Assembly: GCA_020634435.1 (NCBI GenBank)
Contig: JACKBS010000022.1
Coordinates: forward strand, 1 to 29,250
Direction of reading: 5' to 3'
Source of the DNA: Ardenticatenaceae bacterium
Lineage (GTDB): Bacteria > Chloroflexota > Anaerolineae > Promineifilales > Promineifilaceae
DNA length: 29,250 bases
Shown here one piece after another: positions 1 through 7,976 of the stretch; within the stretch, counting starts at the first letter, position 1; each line of letters opens with the position of its first letter. Under the pieces are notes generated by a model. The model had not been told where the DNA came from, made no database searches, and was given only the letters and a program-made list of their open reading frames with translations. Position numbers and translations under genes: made by a program.

Positions 1-1
1 C

Positions 2-1240
2 GGGTTTCTAAAGCCTGTAGATAGTCTAAATGCATTAAGCGGAAATTCAAGTTTAGGGCTATGGGAACTGTCACTTATTGATCCAAATGGAGCACCACAC
101 CCAGCTCAGTTAGGATGCTGGTGTACAGGTATCATAGGCTATCAAAATCATCCAGTCTTTTTGCCTACCATTATTGGCGGTAATGGTTCTCCCACAGCTA
201 ACCAGCCTCCCATTAAGCCATCTAACCCTGCCCCTTTAGATTCTGGAACTGTACAAAACCAACAAGTAAATTTACACTGGAATGGTGGTGACTCCGATGG
301 AGACTCGGTGTTATATGATGTTTACTTGGAAGCAGAGGATGTAACACCAAATATTTTAGTATGCAATAACGTTGCGAATACTAACTGCAATATTGGTTCG
401 ATTTCACCCACAACAGATTATTATTGGCAGGTTGTTGCTACCGACGAACATGGAGCTACTTCAAGTGGCCCTGTATGGAGGTTTCACGACGCTCTCTGCC
501 TTGGTGATTGTGAAGTTTCAATTTACGAAGGCTACTTCCAAATGGGCTGTGATATTAGCAACCCATCGGTAACAGCTTGTCATTCTTCCGGTGACGAAGA
601 ACCTCTACACGAAGTATGGCTAAATACTTTCAACATTGAAACGACAAAGGTGACCAATGCGCAATATGCAAGGTGTGTTGAAGATGGTCCATGTGAGCCG
701 CCAGATAATTTTGGCTCTGTAACACGCGTTTCTTACTATGACAATCCTACCTATGCTAACTACCCTGTAATTTATGTGTCCTGGGAAGATGCCAACAATT
801 ACTGCACTTGGGCAGGTAAGCGCCTGCCAACAGAGGCTGAGTGGGAAAAGGCAGCCCGCGGCGCAAACGACACACGAAGATATCCTTGGGGAAATTCACC
901 ATATGATTGCTCAGTTGCCAATGTTTTTCCAAGTACAGGTATTTGTACTGGCGATACAACACCTGTAGATGCCTATCCAGCAGGGCAAAGTCCGTATGGC
1001 GTTTTTGAGATGGTCGGCAATGTTTGGGAATGGACAAATGATTGGTATCAGTCGGACTATTACGTCAATTCGCCCTCTGTAAATCCACAGGGCCCTGAAA
1101 GCGGCACAGAGAAAGTTAGACGCGGTTCAGCGTGGGGTACGGGGGCGTCCAACGGCCGAATTGCCCGGCGAATTCCAGAAGCCCCCTCCCTTTCAAGCAA
1201 TTATATTGGCTTTCGCTGCGTTTCTGACCCAATAGATTAG
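2..1240 (+). CDS. Secreted P-domain / Fn3-like / FGE-sulfatase-fold protein, 5' end missing
   Basis: The frame is open from the left edge, so only the last 412 residues are present; the TTG at 161 is an internal codon. Residues 1-45 (SSLGLWELSLIDPNG) look like the end of a proprotein-convertase P domain. An Fn3-like domain follows (about 65-165, ending TDYYWQVVATDEHGATS). The last 240 residues are an FGE-sulfatase / SUMF1-like domain: FQMGC, TKVTNAQYARC, VSWEDANNYCTWAGKRLPTE, VGNVWEWTNDW, final GFRC. The cysteine pair used by true formylglycine-generating enzymes just before GFRC is missing (this stretch reads RRGSAWGTGASNGRIARR), so sulfatase activation is unlikely; a binding or structural role is more probable. 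P and Fn3 domains imply export. It ends 21 nt before an EAD protein and probably shares its transcript. Confidence 0.85.
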   Translation, partial: GFLKPVDSLNALSGNSSLGLWELSLIDPNGAPHPAQLGCWCTGIIGYQNHPVFLPTIIGGNGSPTANQPPIKPSNPAPLDSGTVQNQQVNLHWNGGDSDGDSVLYDVYLEAEDVTPNILVCNNVANTNCNIGSISPTTDYYWQVVATDEHGATSSGPVWRFHDALCLGDCEVSIYEGYFQMGCDISNPSVTACHSSGDEEPLHEVWLNTFNIETTKVTNAQYARCVEDGPCEPPDNFGSVTRVSYYDNPTYANYPVIYVSWEDANNYCTWAGKRLPTEAEWEKAARGANDTRRYPWGNSPYDCSVANVFPSTGICTGDTTPVDAYPAGQSPYGVFEMVGNVWEWTNDWYQSDYYVNSPSVNPQGPESGTEKVRRGSAWGTGASNGRIARRIPEAPSLSSNYIGFRCVSDPID

Positions 1241-1261
1241 ACGTCCTGAGGAAACACGATA

Positions 1262-1957
1262 TTGGTTAACAACACAAACTATCTCACGCAACTAGGCACA
1301 CTGTTAAAACTATCCTTCAGCTTGGATGATATACGCACCCTTTGCCTTGAATTAGGCATAGACTATGATGATGTGTCCGGTGAAGGAAAGCCTGCCAAAT
1401 TGCGAGAGCTGTTATTGATAATGGGGCGGCAAAATCGATTACCTGAGCTGGTTGCCGCCGCTCAAAATGAACGACCGTATATTACCTGGCCTGACGTTCC
1501 AGAAGGTTTTCAGTTACCAACTTCGGGATCATGGTCAACCGTATCTCAAACTGCCCAAACAGTCGTTCATGGTGACATCGTTCATGGTGACAAAATGGGA
1601 GGTGATAAGGTTAGTGGTGACAAAATCACAGTTAGCTTTGCCCCGAAAAATTTACAAGTACAACAAGGCTTTGCCGGGGATCAGCTCAGCGCCCTTTTTG
1701 CACCACTCCTTCTGGAAGCCGTACAAAAGGCTCGACAAGAACAGCAAGAAACGGCCGTTGCCAAAATAGCTAAACTTAAAACCGAAACCAGTAAAGAGGA
1801 AAAGGCAGATGACGAGATTATAGCTAATCTCATTCAGGATATTGTGGAGCTTATTCCTACTTCTGCAGAAATAATCATCACTCTTTTTACAAACGCTGTT
1901 ATCGCCAAATGCGCAGGGACAGCAACTAGATATGTCTTAAAGCGAATTCAGAGGTGA
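1262..1957 (+). CDS. Effector-associated domain (EAD1-like) protein with GDK repeat linker
   Basis: The TTG start at 1262 is chosen because GAGGAA (1248-1253) sits 8 nt upstream; no ATG fits. Residues 5-77 form an EAD1-like death-fold adaptor domain (LGTLLKLSFSLDDIRTLCLE, then GIDYDDVSGEGKPAKLREL and NRLPELV). Residues 102-121 are a short repeat, HGDI-VHGDK-MGGDK-VSGDK. A charged, probably coiled region (150-185) and a hydrophobic helix (about 195-219) follow, which may associate with a membrane or pack in an oligomer. EADs are known from bacterial conflict systems, where matching domains recruit effectors such as proteases, TIR or NACHT proteins. No catalytic domain is present, so it would act as an adaptor. 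Its partner is either the FGE-fold protein just upstream or a protein outside the window. Confidence 0.8.
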   Translation: MVNNTNYLTQLGTLLKLSFSLDDIRTLCLELGIDYDDVSGEGKPAKLRELLLIMGRQNRLPELVAAAQNERPYITWPDVPEGFQLPTSGSWSTVSQTAQTVVHGDIVHGDKMGGDKVSGDKITVSFAPKNLQVQQGFAGDQLSALFAPLLLEAVQKARQEQQETAVAKIAKLKTETSKEEKADDEIIANLIQDIVELIPTSAEIIITLFTNAVIAKCAGTATRYVLKRIQR

Positions 1958-2053
1958 ATCGGTCGGACTACAGTTCATTGACGCACAGATGCAGTTTGAA
2001 GTCAGAGAACCAATCTATAATCATTTTGCCTTTATGGGTGGTATGGCCCAGCG

Positions 2054-2464
2054 TTAGTCGTGAAGTTTGGCCCCTTTAAATATCTTATCAACTTCTTTTT
2101 TGTCTGCGCGAATAGCAATCCCGACCAACGGCAAGGCGGCCGTTTCATATTGCAATACAGATAATCGGTTCGCAGCATCATGACCGGTTTCAAACATATC
2201 CTGAATGTATACGGCCGCTTTGATACCCCGGTTATTGGCTCGATTGAGAAAAGTTGACAAACGACTGCGCGATGATTTCAATATCACAGCAGGTTGAACA
2301 CAAAGAGCCAAATAGCTGATACCGGATGCGTCCTCGTACGCTTCGCCAATAATGCTAGACGTTTCACCAATCACCCCTGAAGTCAGAAATGTAACAACGT
2401 TAAGCTTTTGCCAAACCTCTAAATCTTCGGCAACAACAATCGCAAATTTTGTCGAAAACTCCAT
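2054..2464 (-). CDS. DUF2000 family protein
   Basis: 136 residues. The start at 2464 is preferred over an upstream ATG because AAAGG lies 6 nt before it and the family match begins at MEFSTKFAIVV. Recognisable stretches are VVAEDLEVWQKLNVVTFLTSG, the middle YEDASGISYLALCVQPAV and the end YIQDMFETGHDAANR followed by ADKKEVDKIFKGAKLHD, spanning the usual length of about 140. The biochemical role of DUF2000 is not known to me; members are small cytoplasmic proteins. It lies downstream of a LysE exporter and an AraC regulator on the same strand, with about 140 nt between its start and the end of LysE, so co-transcription is possible but not shown. Confidence 0.8.
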   Translation of the reverse strand: MEFSTKFAIVVAEDLEVWQKLNVVTFLTSGVIGETSSIIGEAYEDASGISYLALCVQPAVILKSSRSRLSTFLNRANNRGIKAAVYIQDMFETGHDAANRLSVLQYETAALPLVGIAIRADKKEVDKIFKGAKLHD

Positions 2465-2603
2465 AACAGACCTTTGTGAATGAGCGCATTGCCCGCCAAA
2501 CTCGCGCTTAACGCACCAGCGCAGATTGCCTAGATTTATGATCCAAACTCTATGCAATCTGCTGATAAAAACCTCGCCTGGATTGGCTCGTCAAGAGTGG
2601 ATT

Positions 2604-3205
2604 TTAGCGAATTAAAATCCAGGTGGCGACGGCGGCAAGGAGTACGCCGAAGATTTTGCCCTGCCACTTTTGGCCAAACTCGGATTGGAAGGCGCGCTGG
2701 AGCAGGCTGCCGCCTACTACCCAGGCCAGCAAGCTGCCGATGCGATGATCAGTGCCGCCAGCGCTGCCGATAGGATAACCATTTGGGCTAAGGTTGAGGT
2801 GGCCGGATCAAGAAATTGGGTGTACATGATAAGCGGCACGGTTAACGCTTTGGCGTTGAAAAATTGCAGCATTGCCCCTTCACGAAATCCCAGCCGAACC
2901 TGGCCATTGGTTTGCTTAAGGCCCGCCGAGCGGAAGAATTTATACGCCAGGTAATAAAGGTAGAGGGCACCCAAAATCTTGAAGATGGTAAACAACTGCG
3001 GAAAGCGAAAAAGTATCTGCCCAATGCCCACGGCAATAACGATGATTTGCAGGGCAAACACCGTGACGATGCCCCACATCAGTGGCAGGGTGCGGCGGGC
3101 ACCTACCTGCGCCGAAGTGGACGAGAGCAGCAAATTAGCTGGCCCCGGACTGATGGTGATGGGGAAGAAGGTGAAAAACCAGGCCACGGCCAGTTGGATC
3201 GTCAT
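2604..3205 (-). pseudogene. LysE/RhtB-family exporter, frameshifted near its C-terminus
   Basis: The first 162 codons (3205 down to 2717) encode a typical LysE N-terminus: FPITISPGPANLLLSSTSAQ, then helices GIVTVFALQIIVIAVGIGQ and ILGALYLYYLAYKFFRS, and FREGAMLQFFNAKA. The frame then stops early at ACWPG. Another frame continues as a normal LysE tail (GSLLAWVVGGSLLQRAF, then KWQGKIFGVLLAAVATWILI) to a stop at 2604-2606. The whole span is 602 nt; one added base would give 200 residues, the usual family size. The shift lies around 2735-2760. Either the gene is broken or one base is missing from the assembly. Intact members export amino acids or similar metabolites through the inner membrane. 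Its ATG overlaps the AraC stop (3202-3205), implying translational coupling. Confidence 0.85.
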
Positions 3206-4041
3206 CGCCAGACTCCCGTGTGGTGAATTTGCCTGGCATACTGCCCTGGAGTCATCCCCACGATTTGTTTGAAGCGGCGGGTAAGATGGCTCTGGCTGCT
3301 GAAGCCCACGGCGAGGGCGGCATCAGCCAGGGAGGTGCCTAGCTCAATGAGCCGCTGGGCGTGGCGAATACGCAAATCTTGCAGGTAGGCATGGGGTGGC
3401 AGCCCGACTTCGGCGTGAAAGACGCGCAGCAGGTAGTACGGGCTGAGGGCGACATGCTCGGCCAGTTCATTCAGGCTAACGGGCTGGTCGAAGCGATCTG
3501 CCAGGTAGTTTTTGGCTTGCTGTACGGCCGTATGTTCCTGACCCAACGGCCGTTCTGCGGGACGCACCTCGCCATATCGTTTGATGAGCTGGGCCAGCGT
3601 GGCGATAAATCGGGACTCTGCTTCCAATGGGTCTTCGTTCTGGCTGAGGGCATCGTGCAAGGCCCAAATGTCGTGGTTGGCGGCGGGATCATCTATGCGC
3701 ACTTCCCGGAAAAAGGGTACGGCGTTGGGGTGGCCGGTGAGTTCGGTAACGGCCGTTTGCATGTGGGCCTCCGTAGGATAAATGCAGCGCATCTGAAAAC
3801 CATGTGCCGAGGCGGGTGCACCGGTATGCACAATACCCGGATTGATGAGGATCAATCCGCTGGGCGGGGTAACATATTTGGTGCCTTTGTGGGTAAACGA
3901 TTGGACGCCGTGCTCAATGAGGCAAATGACAAAATGGTCGTGCCCGTGGCGCGGGTAGGCATATTCTCGATGAAAGGCATGCATCAAGCGCACATCAAGC
4001 TGAGGGTTATGCCAAAATTTGCGTCTATCGTTCACGACCAT
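3202..4041 (-). CDS. AraC-family regulator with cupin sensor domain
   Basis: 279 residues. The N-terminal half is a cupin-type ligand domain (HGHDHFVICLIEHGVQSF, PPSGLILINPGIVHTG, residues about 28-75). The C-terminal 100 residues hold the two AraC helix-turn-helix motifs: ELAEHVALSPYYLLRVFHAE and DAALAVGFSSQSHLTRRFKQ, then the family ending VGMTPGQYARQ. It overlaps the LysE exporter by 4 nt (ATGA). AraC-LysE pairs are common, and the regulator usually senses a small metabolite and controls the exporter and itself. No clear Shine-Dalgarno precedes the ATG; an A-rich stretch does. If LysE is truly broken, this regulator may have lost its main target. Confidence 0.9.
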   Translation of the reverse strand: MVVNDRRKFWHNPQLDVRLMHAFHREYAYPRHGHDHFVICLIEHGVQSFTHKGTKYVTPPSGLILINPGIVHTGAPASAHGFQMRCIYPTEAHMQTAVTELTGHPNAVPFFREVRIDDPAANHDIWALHDALSQNEDPLEAESRFIATLAQLIKRYGEVRPAERPLGQEHTAVQQAKNYLADRFDQPVSLNELAEHVALSPYYLLRVFHAEVGLPPHAYLQDLRIRHAQRLIELGTSLADAALAVGFSSQSHLTRRFKQIVGMTPGQYARQIHHTGVWR

Positions 4042-4136
4042 TTTTTATTGTCCGACTTGCTTTTCCTGCTGTTGAACCTGGTTACTTTAACATGGTTCCC
4101 TGCCTGTTGTCTTGCACAAAATTGCGGCGTTTCTGG

Positions 4137-4841
4137 CTAACGGCCGTATTCACCACGCACGGGATAATCTTCAATGCCCAACTGTTCCTCAATGGTTTGC
4201 TCCACAAAAAGAGCATGTTCGGAAGAATCTAGGCCAGACAGCAGCTTTTGATGCTTGCCCTGCTTCAGGATGGCATGCAGTTCAAAATTTCCCGACCAAT
4301 AGTTGTTTCTCCGATAGCTAGAGCGATTTTCTTTGGTGTAAAGCTGCACAATGTGCACTGGCTCAAGGCTTTTGTTGCCCCACCAGGGCAAAGGCCCATG
4401 CCGCACCGTGAGTTGGCCATAATCGACCGTCACGGTTGTTTTGTTGATGTAGCCAGTGAGGGCATAGTAAATCATGCCCAGGCCCACCCAAAAATGGGGC
4501 AGGATGAAGAGCGGAAAGATGGTGAACGGGCTCGCGCCATCACTCAACATGGCTCCGCCAAAGCCAAAAAACAGGATGCCGTTCCAGAAAATAGCAAAAC
4601 CCGTAATCATCAGGATTTGCCAGCTGAACCAGGTCCAATGCAGCCTTAGCCCACCGCCAAGATTTTCTAGCACCACTTTGCTGGGCTGCGGTGCTGGCAG
4701 CTTTGCGTTTGTATTGGTTGTCTTTAGCTGATCGGCCATAGTGAAGATGGAGTGACAGTTGGTGCATTTGGCGACCATGCGCTCCAGGTTCATATTTTCG
4801 GCCAAAATTTCGGTGCCACATTTGGGGCAATTAAGCTTCAT
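4137..4841 (-). CDS. Zinc-ribbon membrane protein of unknown function
   Basis: 234 residues. The start has AAGGAG 9 nt upstream. The N-terminus is a zinc ribbon of the MJ0042 type with C5, C8, C26 and C29 (CPKCGTE, CTNCHSIF). After a polar linker (35-65) come two membrane segments, about 75-100 (ILMITGFAIFWNGILFFGFG) and 108-130 (FPLFILPHFWVGLGMIYYAL). A polar C-terminal part contains TTVTVDYGQLTVRHGPLPWW, resembling PH-like folds of bacterial membrane proteins. The ribbon probably faces the cytoplasm. No enzyme motif is visible. The last codons are formed by the iterated palindrome (GGC CGT TAG). It is followed 95 nt later by the AraC regulator on the same strand. Confidence 0.75.
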   Translation of the reverse strand: MKLNCPKCGTEILAENMNLERMVAKCTNCHSIFTMADQLKTTNTNAKLPAPQPSKVVLENLGGGLRLHWTWFSWQILMITGFAIFWNGILFFGFGGAMLSDGASPFTIFPLFILPHFWVGLGMIYYALTGYINKTTVTVDYGQLTVRHGPLPWWGNKSLEPVHIVQLYTKENRSSYRRNNYWSGNFELHAILKQGKHQKLLSGLDSSEHALFVEQTIEEQLGIEDYPVRGEYGR

Positions 4842-4992
4842 GATTCACAACTCCTTGTTGCAAACAAAAAAGACGGCCGTATACACAAACGGCCGTTAAT
4901 AAGTCGAAAACAGAGCAATAAGCAGGGGATCGTTATGGGGAAGAGTTACAAATCATGACCAGCCTCCACCGGGACAATTGACTCAAATAAAG

Positions 4993-5015
4993 CCACTGTT
5001 GTCCCTGAACAGTGG
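4993..5015. promoter_or_regulatory. Inverted repeat, possible operator
   Basis: CCACTGTT and AACAGTGG form perfect 8-base arms around the 7-base loop GTCCCTG. No T-run follows on either strand, so it is not a terminator. It lies about 90 nt upstream of the lipoprotein's -10 element. A regulator site is possible but unproven. Confidence 0.35.
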
Positions 5016-5103
5016 CGATAAAGATGTATACGTGGCGAACGGCCGTTTGTTGCATTTGCCACCCGTAAAAATGATTTTCATCCTGCATGCACCCTCAGCG
5101 TTG

Positions 5104-5112
5104 TGCTAAAAT
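5104..5112 (+). promoter_or_regulatory. Extended -10 element of the lipoprotein gene
   Basis: TG-C-TAAAAT is an extended -10 hexamer 37 nt before the ATG at 5150. The -35 region is weak (CTGCAT, 18 nt upstream). The same TGCTAAAAT occurs in the promoter at 19156-19184, which supports it. Confidence 0.45.
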
Positions 5113-5149
5113 GATGCCCATCTAGTGACCATTTTGAGGGAGATCATCA

Positions 5150-6436
5150 ATGAAAATCGTTACCCGCATTGTACTTGTTTGCACGCTGTTTTTTCTCTTT
5201 GGCTGTCAGGATGCCCCTGCCGCTGAGGTAGCGGAGGCAACGGCCGTTCTCGAGGAAGTAGCGACCGATACGGCCGTTCCGCCCACCAGCACCACCGTGC
5301 CAACCGAAACTGCCACGGAACTGCCGACTGAAACGGCAACGGCCGTTCCGACCGATACGCCAGAACCGACAGTCACAGATACCGCCACACCCACCGAAGC
5401 GCCGACGGAAACACCAACCACTGCGCCGACGGCGACGGCCGTACCGGCTACATCTACCACTGCACCACCTGCGCCTGTAGCCGCGCCACCACCCGCACCC
5501 GCCCCGGCTGGCCCCAATTTATTATCAAACCCTGGTTTTGAGGTTGGTTACCAGCCGTGGGAAAGCCCCAACGGCAACACTCATTTTTCGTTTCATACGG
5601 CAGACAGCCAACCGCTGTTTATTCATTCTGGAGCACGCTCGCTAAAAGGGGCCGGTCGTATCTGGCAGCGGGTGAGTAACAACATCACGACGGGGACCAC
5701 CTACCGGGCGGGTGGCTGGTTTAAGGTCTGGTCCAGCACCCAGGAGGATCGCAGCATTTCGGTGAATCCCGCGGATATTCGCGGGCGCATTTGCCTGAAC
5801 TCGTTTGGCGATGATGCCATTGAGCTGCCGACCACTATTTGTTCGGGCTGGGTACGGCCGTTGGACGTCTGGCAGTTTATTTCTGTCGATGCCGTTGCTA
5901 CAAACGACCGCGTAACGGTCATTTTGCAGGTGGCCCTCTTCAATAATGATAACAATGCCATTCATATCGAATCCCTATGGGATGACATTACGTTGGGATT
6001 GGCTCCGGTAGCGGCCACCGCGACACCCGCTCCGGCAGCCGCACCCGTACGGCCGAATCCCATCGCCTTTAGCCCCACTGCCTTGCGTGACAGCATGAAT
6101 AGCGTACGTTCAACCATTGAGCAGGAAGGTGGCCTACTGGACCGTTTGTACAACGGTCAGGGCGGCACCTGTGCCGAGTATCAAGGGTATTATGACGATG
6201 CGATTCGCAGTGCCACCTACAGCGGCGTGCCCGACGACTGGGCGGGTATCTACAACGATTACATCTTTGCCGTAGAGAACTTCCTGGTGACCAACGAAAG
6301 CATCGACAGCCTGTGTGATAACGGTGGCGGTGGTATTTCCGGCCTGAACTACGGAGCAGCCCGCACCGGCATCAACGACAGCCTGAACCGGCTGATCCCG
6401 GCCATTGAGGCAGCAAACGCGAAGATTGGGGGATAA
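5150..6436 (+). CDS. Lipoprotein with Thr/Pro-rich linker and a carbohydrate-binding-like domain
   Basis: 428 residues, GAGGGAG 7 nt before the ATG. The N-terminus is a lipoprotein signal (hydrophobic core, then LFGC with lipidated Cys19), so it is exported and membrane-anchored. Residues 20-122 are low-complexity Thr/Pro/Ala/Glu, likely a surface stalk. Residues about 123-285 begin NLLSNPGFEVGYQPWE and resemble the jelly-roll carbohydrate-binding modules (CBM4/CBM6-like) that open with N-PGFE. A short Ala/Pro linker leads to a helical domain (300-428) with two cysteines (GGTCAEYQ, DSLCDNGG) that could form a disulfide. Four ACGGCCGT copies lie inside the linker codons, encoding Thr-Ala-Val. 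No enzyme motif is seen; binding of a polysaccharide or cell-wall component is an inference. Confidence 0.8.
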   Translation: MKIVTRIVLVCTLFFLFGCQDAPAAEVAEATAVLEEVATDTAVPPTSTTVPTETATELPTETATAVPTDTPEPTVTDTATPTEAPTETPTTAPTATAVPATSTTAPPAPVAAPPPAPAPAGPNLLSNPGFEVGYQPWESPNGNTHFSFHTADSQPLFIHSGARSLKGAGRIWQRVSNNITTGTTYRAGGWFKVWSSTQEDRSISVNPADIRGRICLNSFGDDAIELPTTICSGWVRPLDVWQFISVDAVATNDRVTVILQVALFNNDNNAIHIESLWDDITLGLAPVAATATPAPAAAPVRPNPIAFSPTALRDSMNSVRSTIEQEGGLLDRLYNGQGGTCAEYQGYYDDAIRSATYSGVPDDWAGIYNDYIFAVENFLVTNESIDSLCDNGGGGISGLNYGAARTGINDSLNRLIPAIEAANAKIGG

Positions 6437-6451
6437 ATCAAAGAAGTTAAG

Positions 6452-6509
6452 CCTGTAGCCGCAGTTTCTTACTGCGCCAAATTGCGCGAGAAGAAATCGC
6501 GGCTACGGG
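6452..6509. repeat. Imperfect palindrome between convergent genes, possible bidirectional terminator
   Basis: The left arm begins CCTGTAGCCGCAGTTTCTT and the right arm ends AAGAAATCGCGGCTACGGG. The arms are about 27 nt around a short A/T centre. It fills the 81-nt gap between the lipoprotein and VWA stops. It looks like a REP-type element; it lacks a long T-run, so termination is only plausible. Confidence 0.55.
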
Positions 6510-6517
6510 TGGCTGTT

Positions 6518-7894
6518 TTAGGCGTCAGAGAGGAGGCGATCTACGGCCGTTGCCAGCTGCGCCAGATTGCGCACCACACTGACCGAATCACACACCGGGT
6601 AATATTCCAGCATGTCGCTGTCGCCACTGCCCCACTGCCCCTGGTGCTCGGGGTTAAACCAGACCAGCTTCTTGGCACGGCGCTGCAAGTCCTTCATCAA
6701 GTCAATGCGCGGCGAGTTGTAGTTGTTGCGCCCATCACCCAGAATGACGACGGTGGTACGGCCGTCTACCGCATCCAGCCAGTTTTTGTAGAACGAATTT
6801 AAGCTGTTGCCCAAATCGGTGGCATAGTAGCCGGGGGGGATGTCGTACAGCACCTGGGTCACGGCATCGGCGGCCCGGCTGCCAGAGAGCGTGACGCTGA
6901 TTTCGTGCATGTCGGAGTTAAAGGCAAAGCTGCGGGCACGAGCCACCTGATCTTGCAGTTCGTACGTCAGCCGCAGCATAAACTCAGCCACAGAGCGCAT
7001 AGAGGTGGAGACATCGCAGATGAGAACCAAGCTGGGCTTAAGCTTCTTTTTCTTGAACTTAAGCTCGATGGGCACGCCGCCGTTACGCTGGTTGGCACGG
7101 ATGGTGCCTTTGGAGTCGAATTTGCCTTTGTTGCCCCGCTTACGTCGCAGCGCCGCCCGGCTGCGCATTTGCGTTACCAGGCGCTGCACCTCTTTACGCA
7201 GCTGGTTGGTATCCTCTTCCGTGAGGGATTGCAGGGGCTTGTGCATCAGGTCTGAGCCGTGCAAATCTTCGGGGCGATTGGCGCGCTGTTCGGCAATTTG
7301 CTGGCCCACGCGCTGGCCCACCTGCTCGGCCAGGGCTTCGCGGTTGGCTTCCACCACGCCCATCAGTTTTTCGATGGCTTCCTGGCTCATGCCCATCTCT
7401 TGCAGCCTCTCGTAGAGCTGCTGCATCTGTTCTTCCAGTTGGGCAAAGCCCATCTGCTGAAGCATGCGCCGGGTGACCCAGCGCCCTTCTTGCGAGTTGT
7501 TGGCCCATTCGGCCCCGGCGCGGCGCGCCATTTCTTCTAGCTCCTCTTTTGTGGGTCCTTCGCCGCTGGAAAGCCAATCGAGCAGCTGCTGCATTCGGCC
7601 GCTTAACGCACTGAGCGCCATTTGCAGCATTTCTTGCTCTTCGGCGCTCATATCTTCCAAGGCGCTTTGCAGGGGTGGGCCGCCACTGCCAAAGTAGAGG
7701 GGAAACAGCTCCTCAAAGGCGGCAAAATCATCGTGTTCCTTGACCAGGGTGGCACGCAGCGACGAGCGGAACACTTCTTTATTGGTGATGCCCAACGTTT
7801 CGACAGCGTGCAAGGCATCGACCGATTCCGCCAGTGAAACCCGCACCCCGGCGGCGCGTAACCCACGAATGAATTCTACAACTCGGTTATCCAT
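6518..7894 (-). CDS. VWA domain protein, CoxE-like
   Basis: 458 residues, start supported by GGAGAA 6 nt upstream. The N-terminus (FIRGLRAAGVRVSLAESVDA, about 7-26) is typical of CoxE-like proteins. A long charged helical region (80-270) follows. The C-terminal von Willebrand A domain carries the metal-ion (MIDAS) residues DVSTS at 294-298, Thr359 (ATDLG) and Asp387 (LGDGRNN). It is the partner of the MoxR AAA ATPase encoded just upstream. MoxR-VWA pairs act as cytoplasmic chaperones in metal-centre insertion or complex assembly; in CO dehydrogenase the CoxD/CoxE pair matures the CuMo site. No CO dehydrogenase is present here, so the client is unknown. Confidence 0.88.
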   Translation of the reverse strand: MDNRVVEFIRGLRAAGVRVSLAESVDALHAVETLGITNKEVFRSSLRATLVKEHDDFAAFEELFPLYFGSGGPPLQSALEDMSAEEQEMLQMALSALSGRMQQLLDWLSSGEGPTKEELEEMARRAGAEWANNSQEGRWVTRRMLQQMGFAQLEEQMQQLYERLQEMGMSQEAIEKLMGVVEANREALAEQVGQRVGQQIAEQRANRPEDLHGSDLMHKPLQSLTEEDTNQLRKEVQRLVTQMRSRAALRRKRGNKGKFDSKGTIRANQRNGGVPIELKFKKKKLKPSLVLICDVSTSMRSVAEFMLRLTYELQDQVARARSFAFNSDMHEISVTLSGSRAADAVTQVLYDIPPGYYATDLGNSLNSFYKNWLDAVDGRTTVVILGDGRNNYNSPRIDLMKDLQRRAKKLVWFNPEHQGQWGSGDSDMLEYYPVCDSVSVVRNLAQLATAVDRLLSDA

Positions 7895-7910
7895 CTTCGT
7901 TCTCCGAACG

Positions 7911-7944
7911 TGGTAATCCGTAAGCGGTTATCCGTAATCGGTAT
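7911..7944. repeat. Degenerate GTAATCCG/GTAATCGG repeat
   Basis: Repeats of a roughly 9-base word (GGTAATCCG, TAAGCGGTTA, GTAATCGG) upstream of the VWA gene. Related copies lie at 8110, 9109 and 12216. Confidence 0.55.
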
Positions 7945-7976
7945 TGCACTTCAAGAAATAAAATAGGTAACAAAGT

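Larger units (their letters stand above)
4842..5149. other. Divergent intergenic region with palindromes
   Basis: 308 nt between two divergent genes, without a convincing ORF. It contains three ACGGCCGT copies (4873, 4889, 5039); the first two are only 8 nt apart. It also holds a perfect inverted repeat at 4993-5015 and an extended -10 element at 5104-5112 for the lipoprotein gene. No clear promoter for the minus-strand gene was found. Confidence 0.6.

Noticed and set aside
1958..2053. Short open stretch after the EAD gene ending MGGMAQR
   Set aside because: Fewer than 40 codons, with no ribosome site; too short to call a gene or a remnant.
3361..4140. 259-codon plus-strand frame opposite the AraC gene
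   Set aside because: The minus-strand AraC protein is clear across the same bases; the plus frame shows no recognisable domain.
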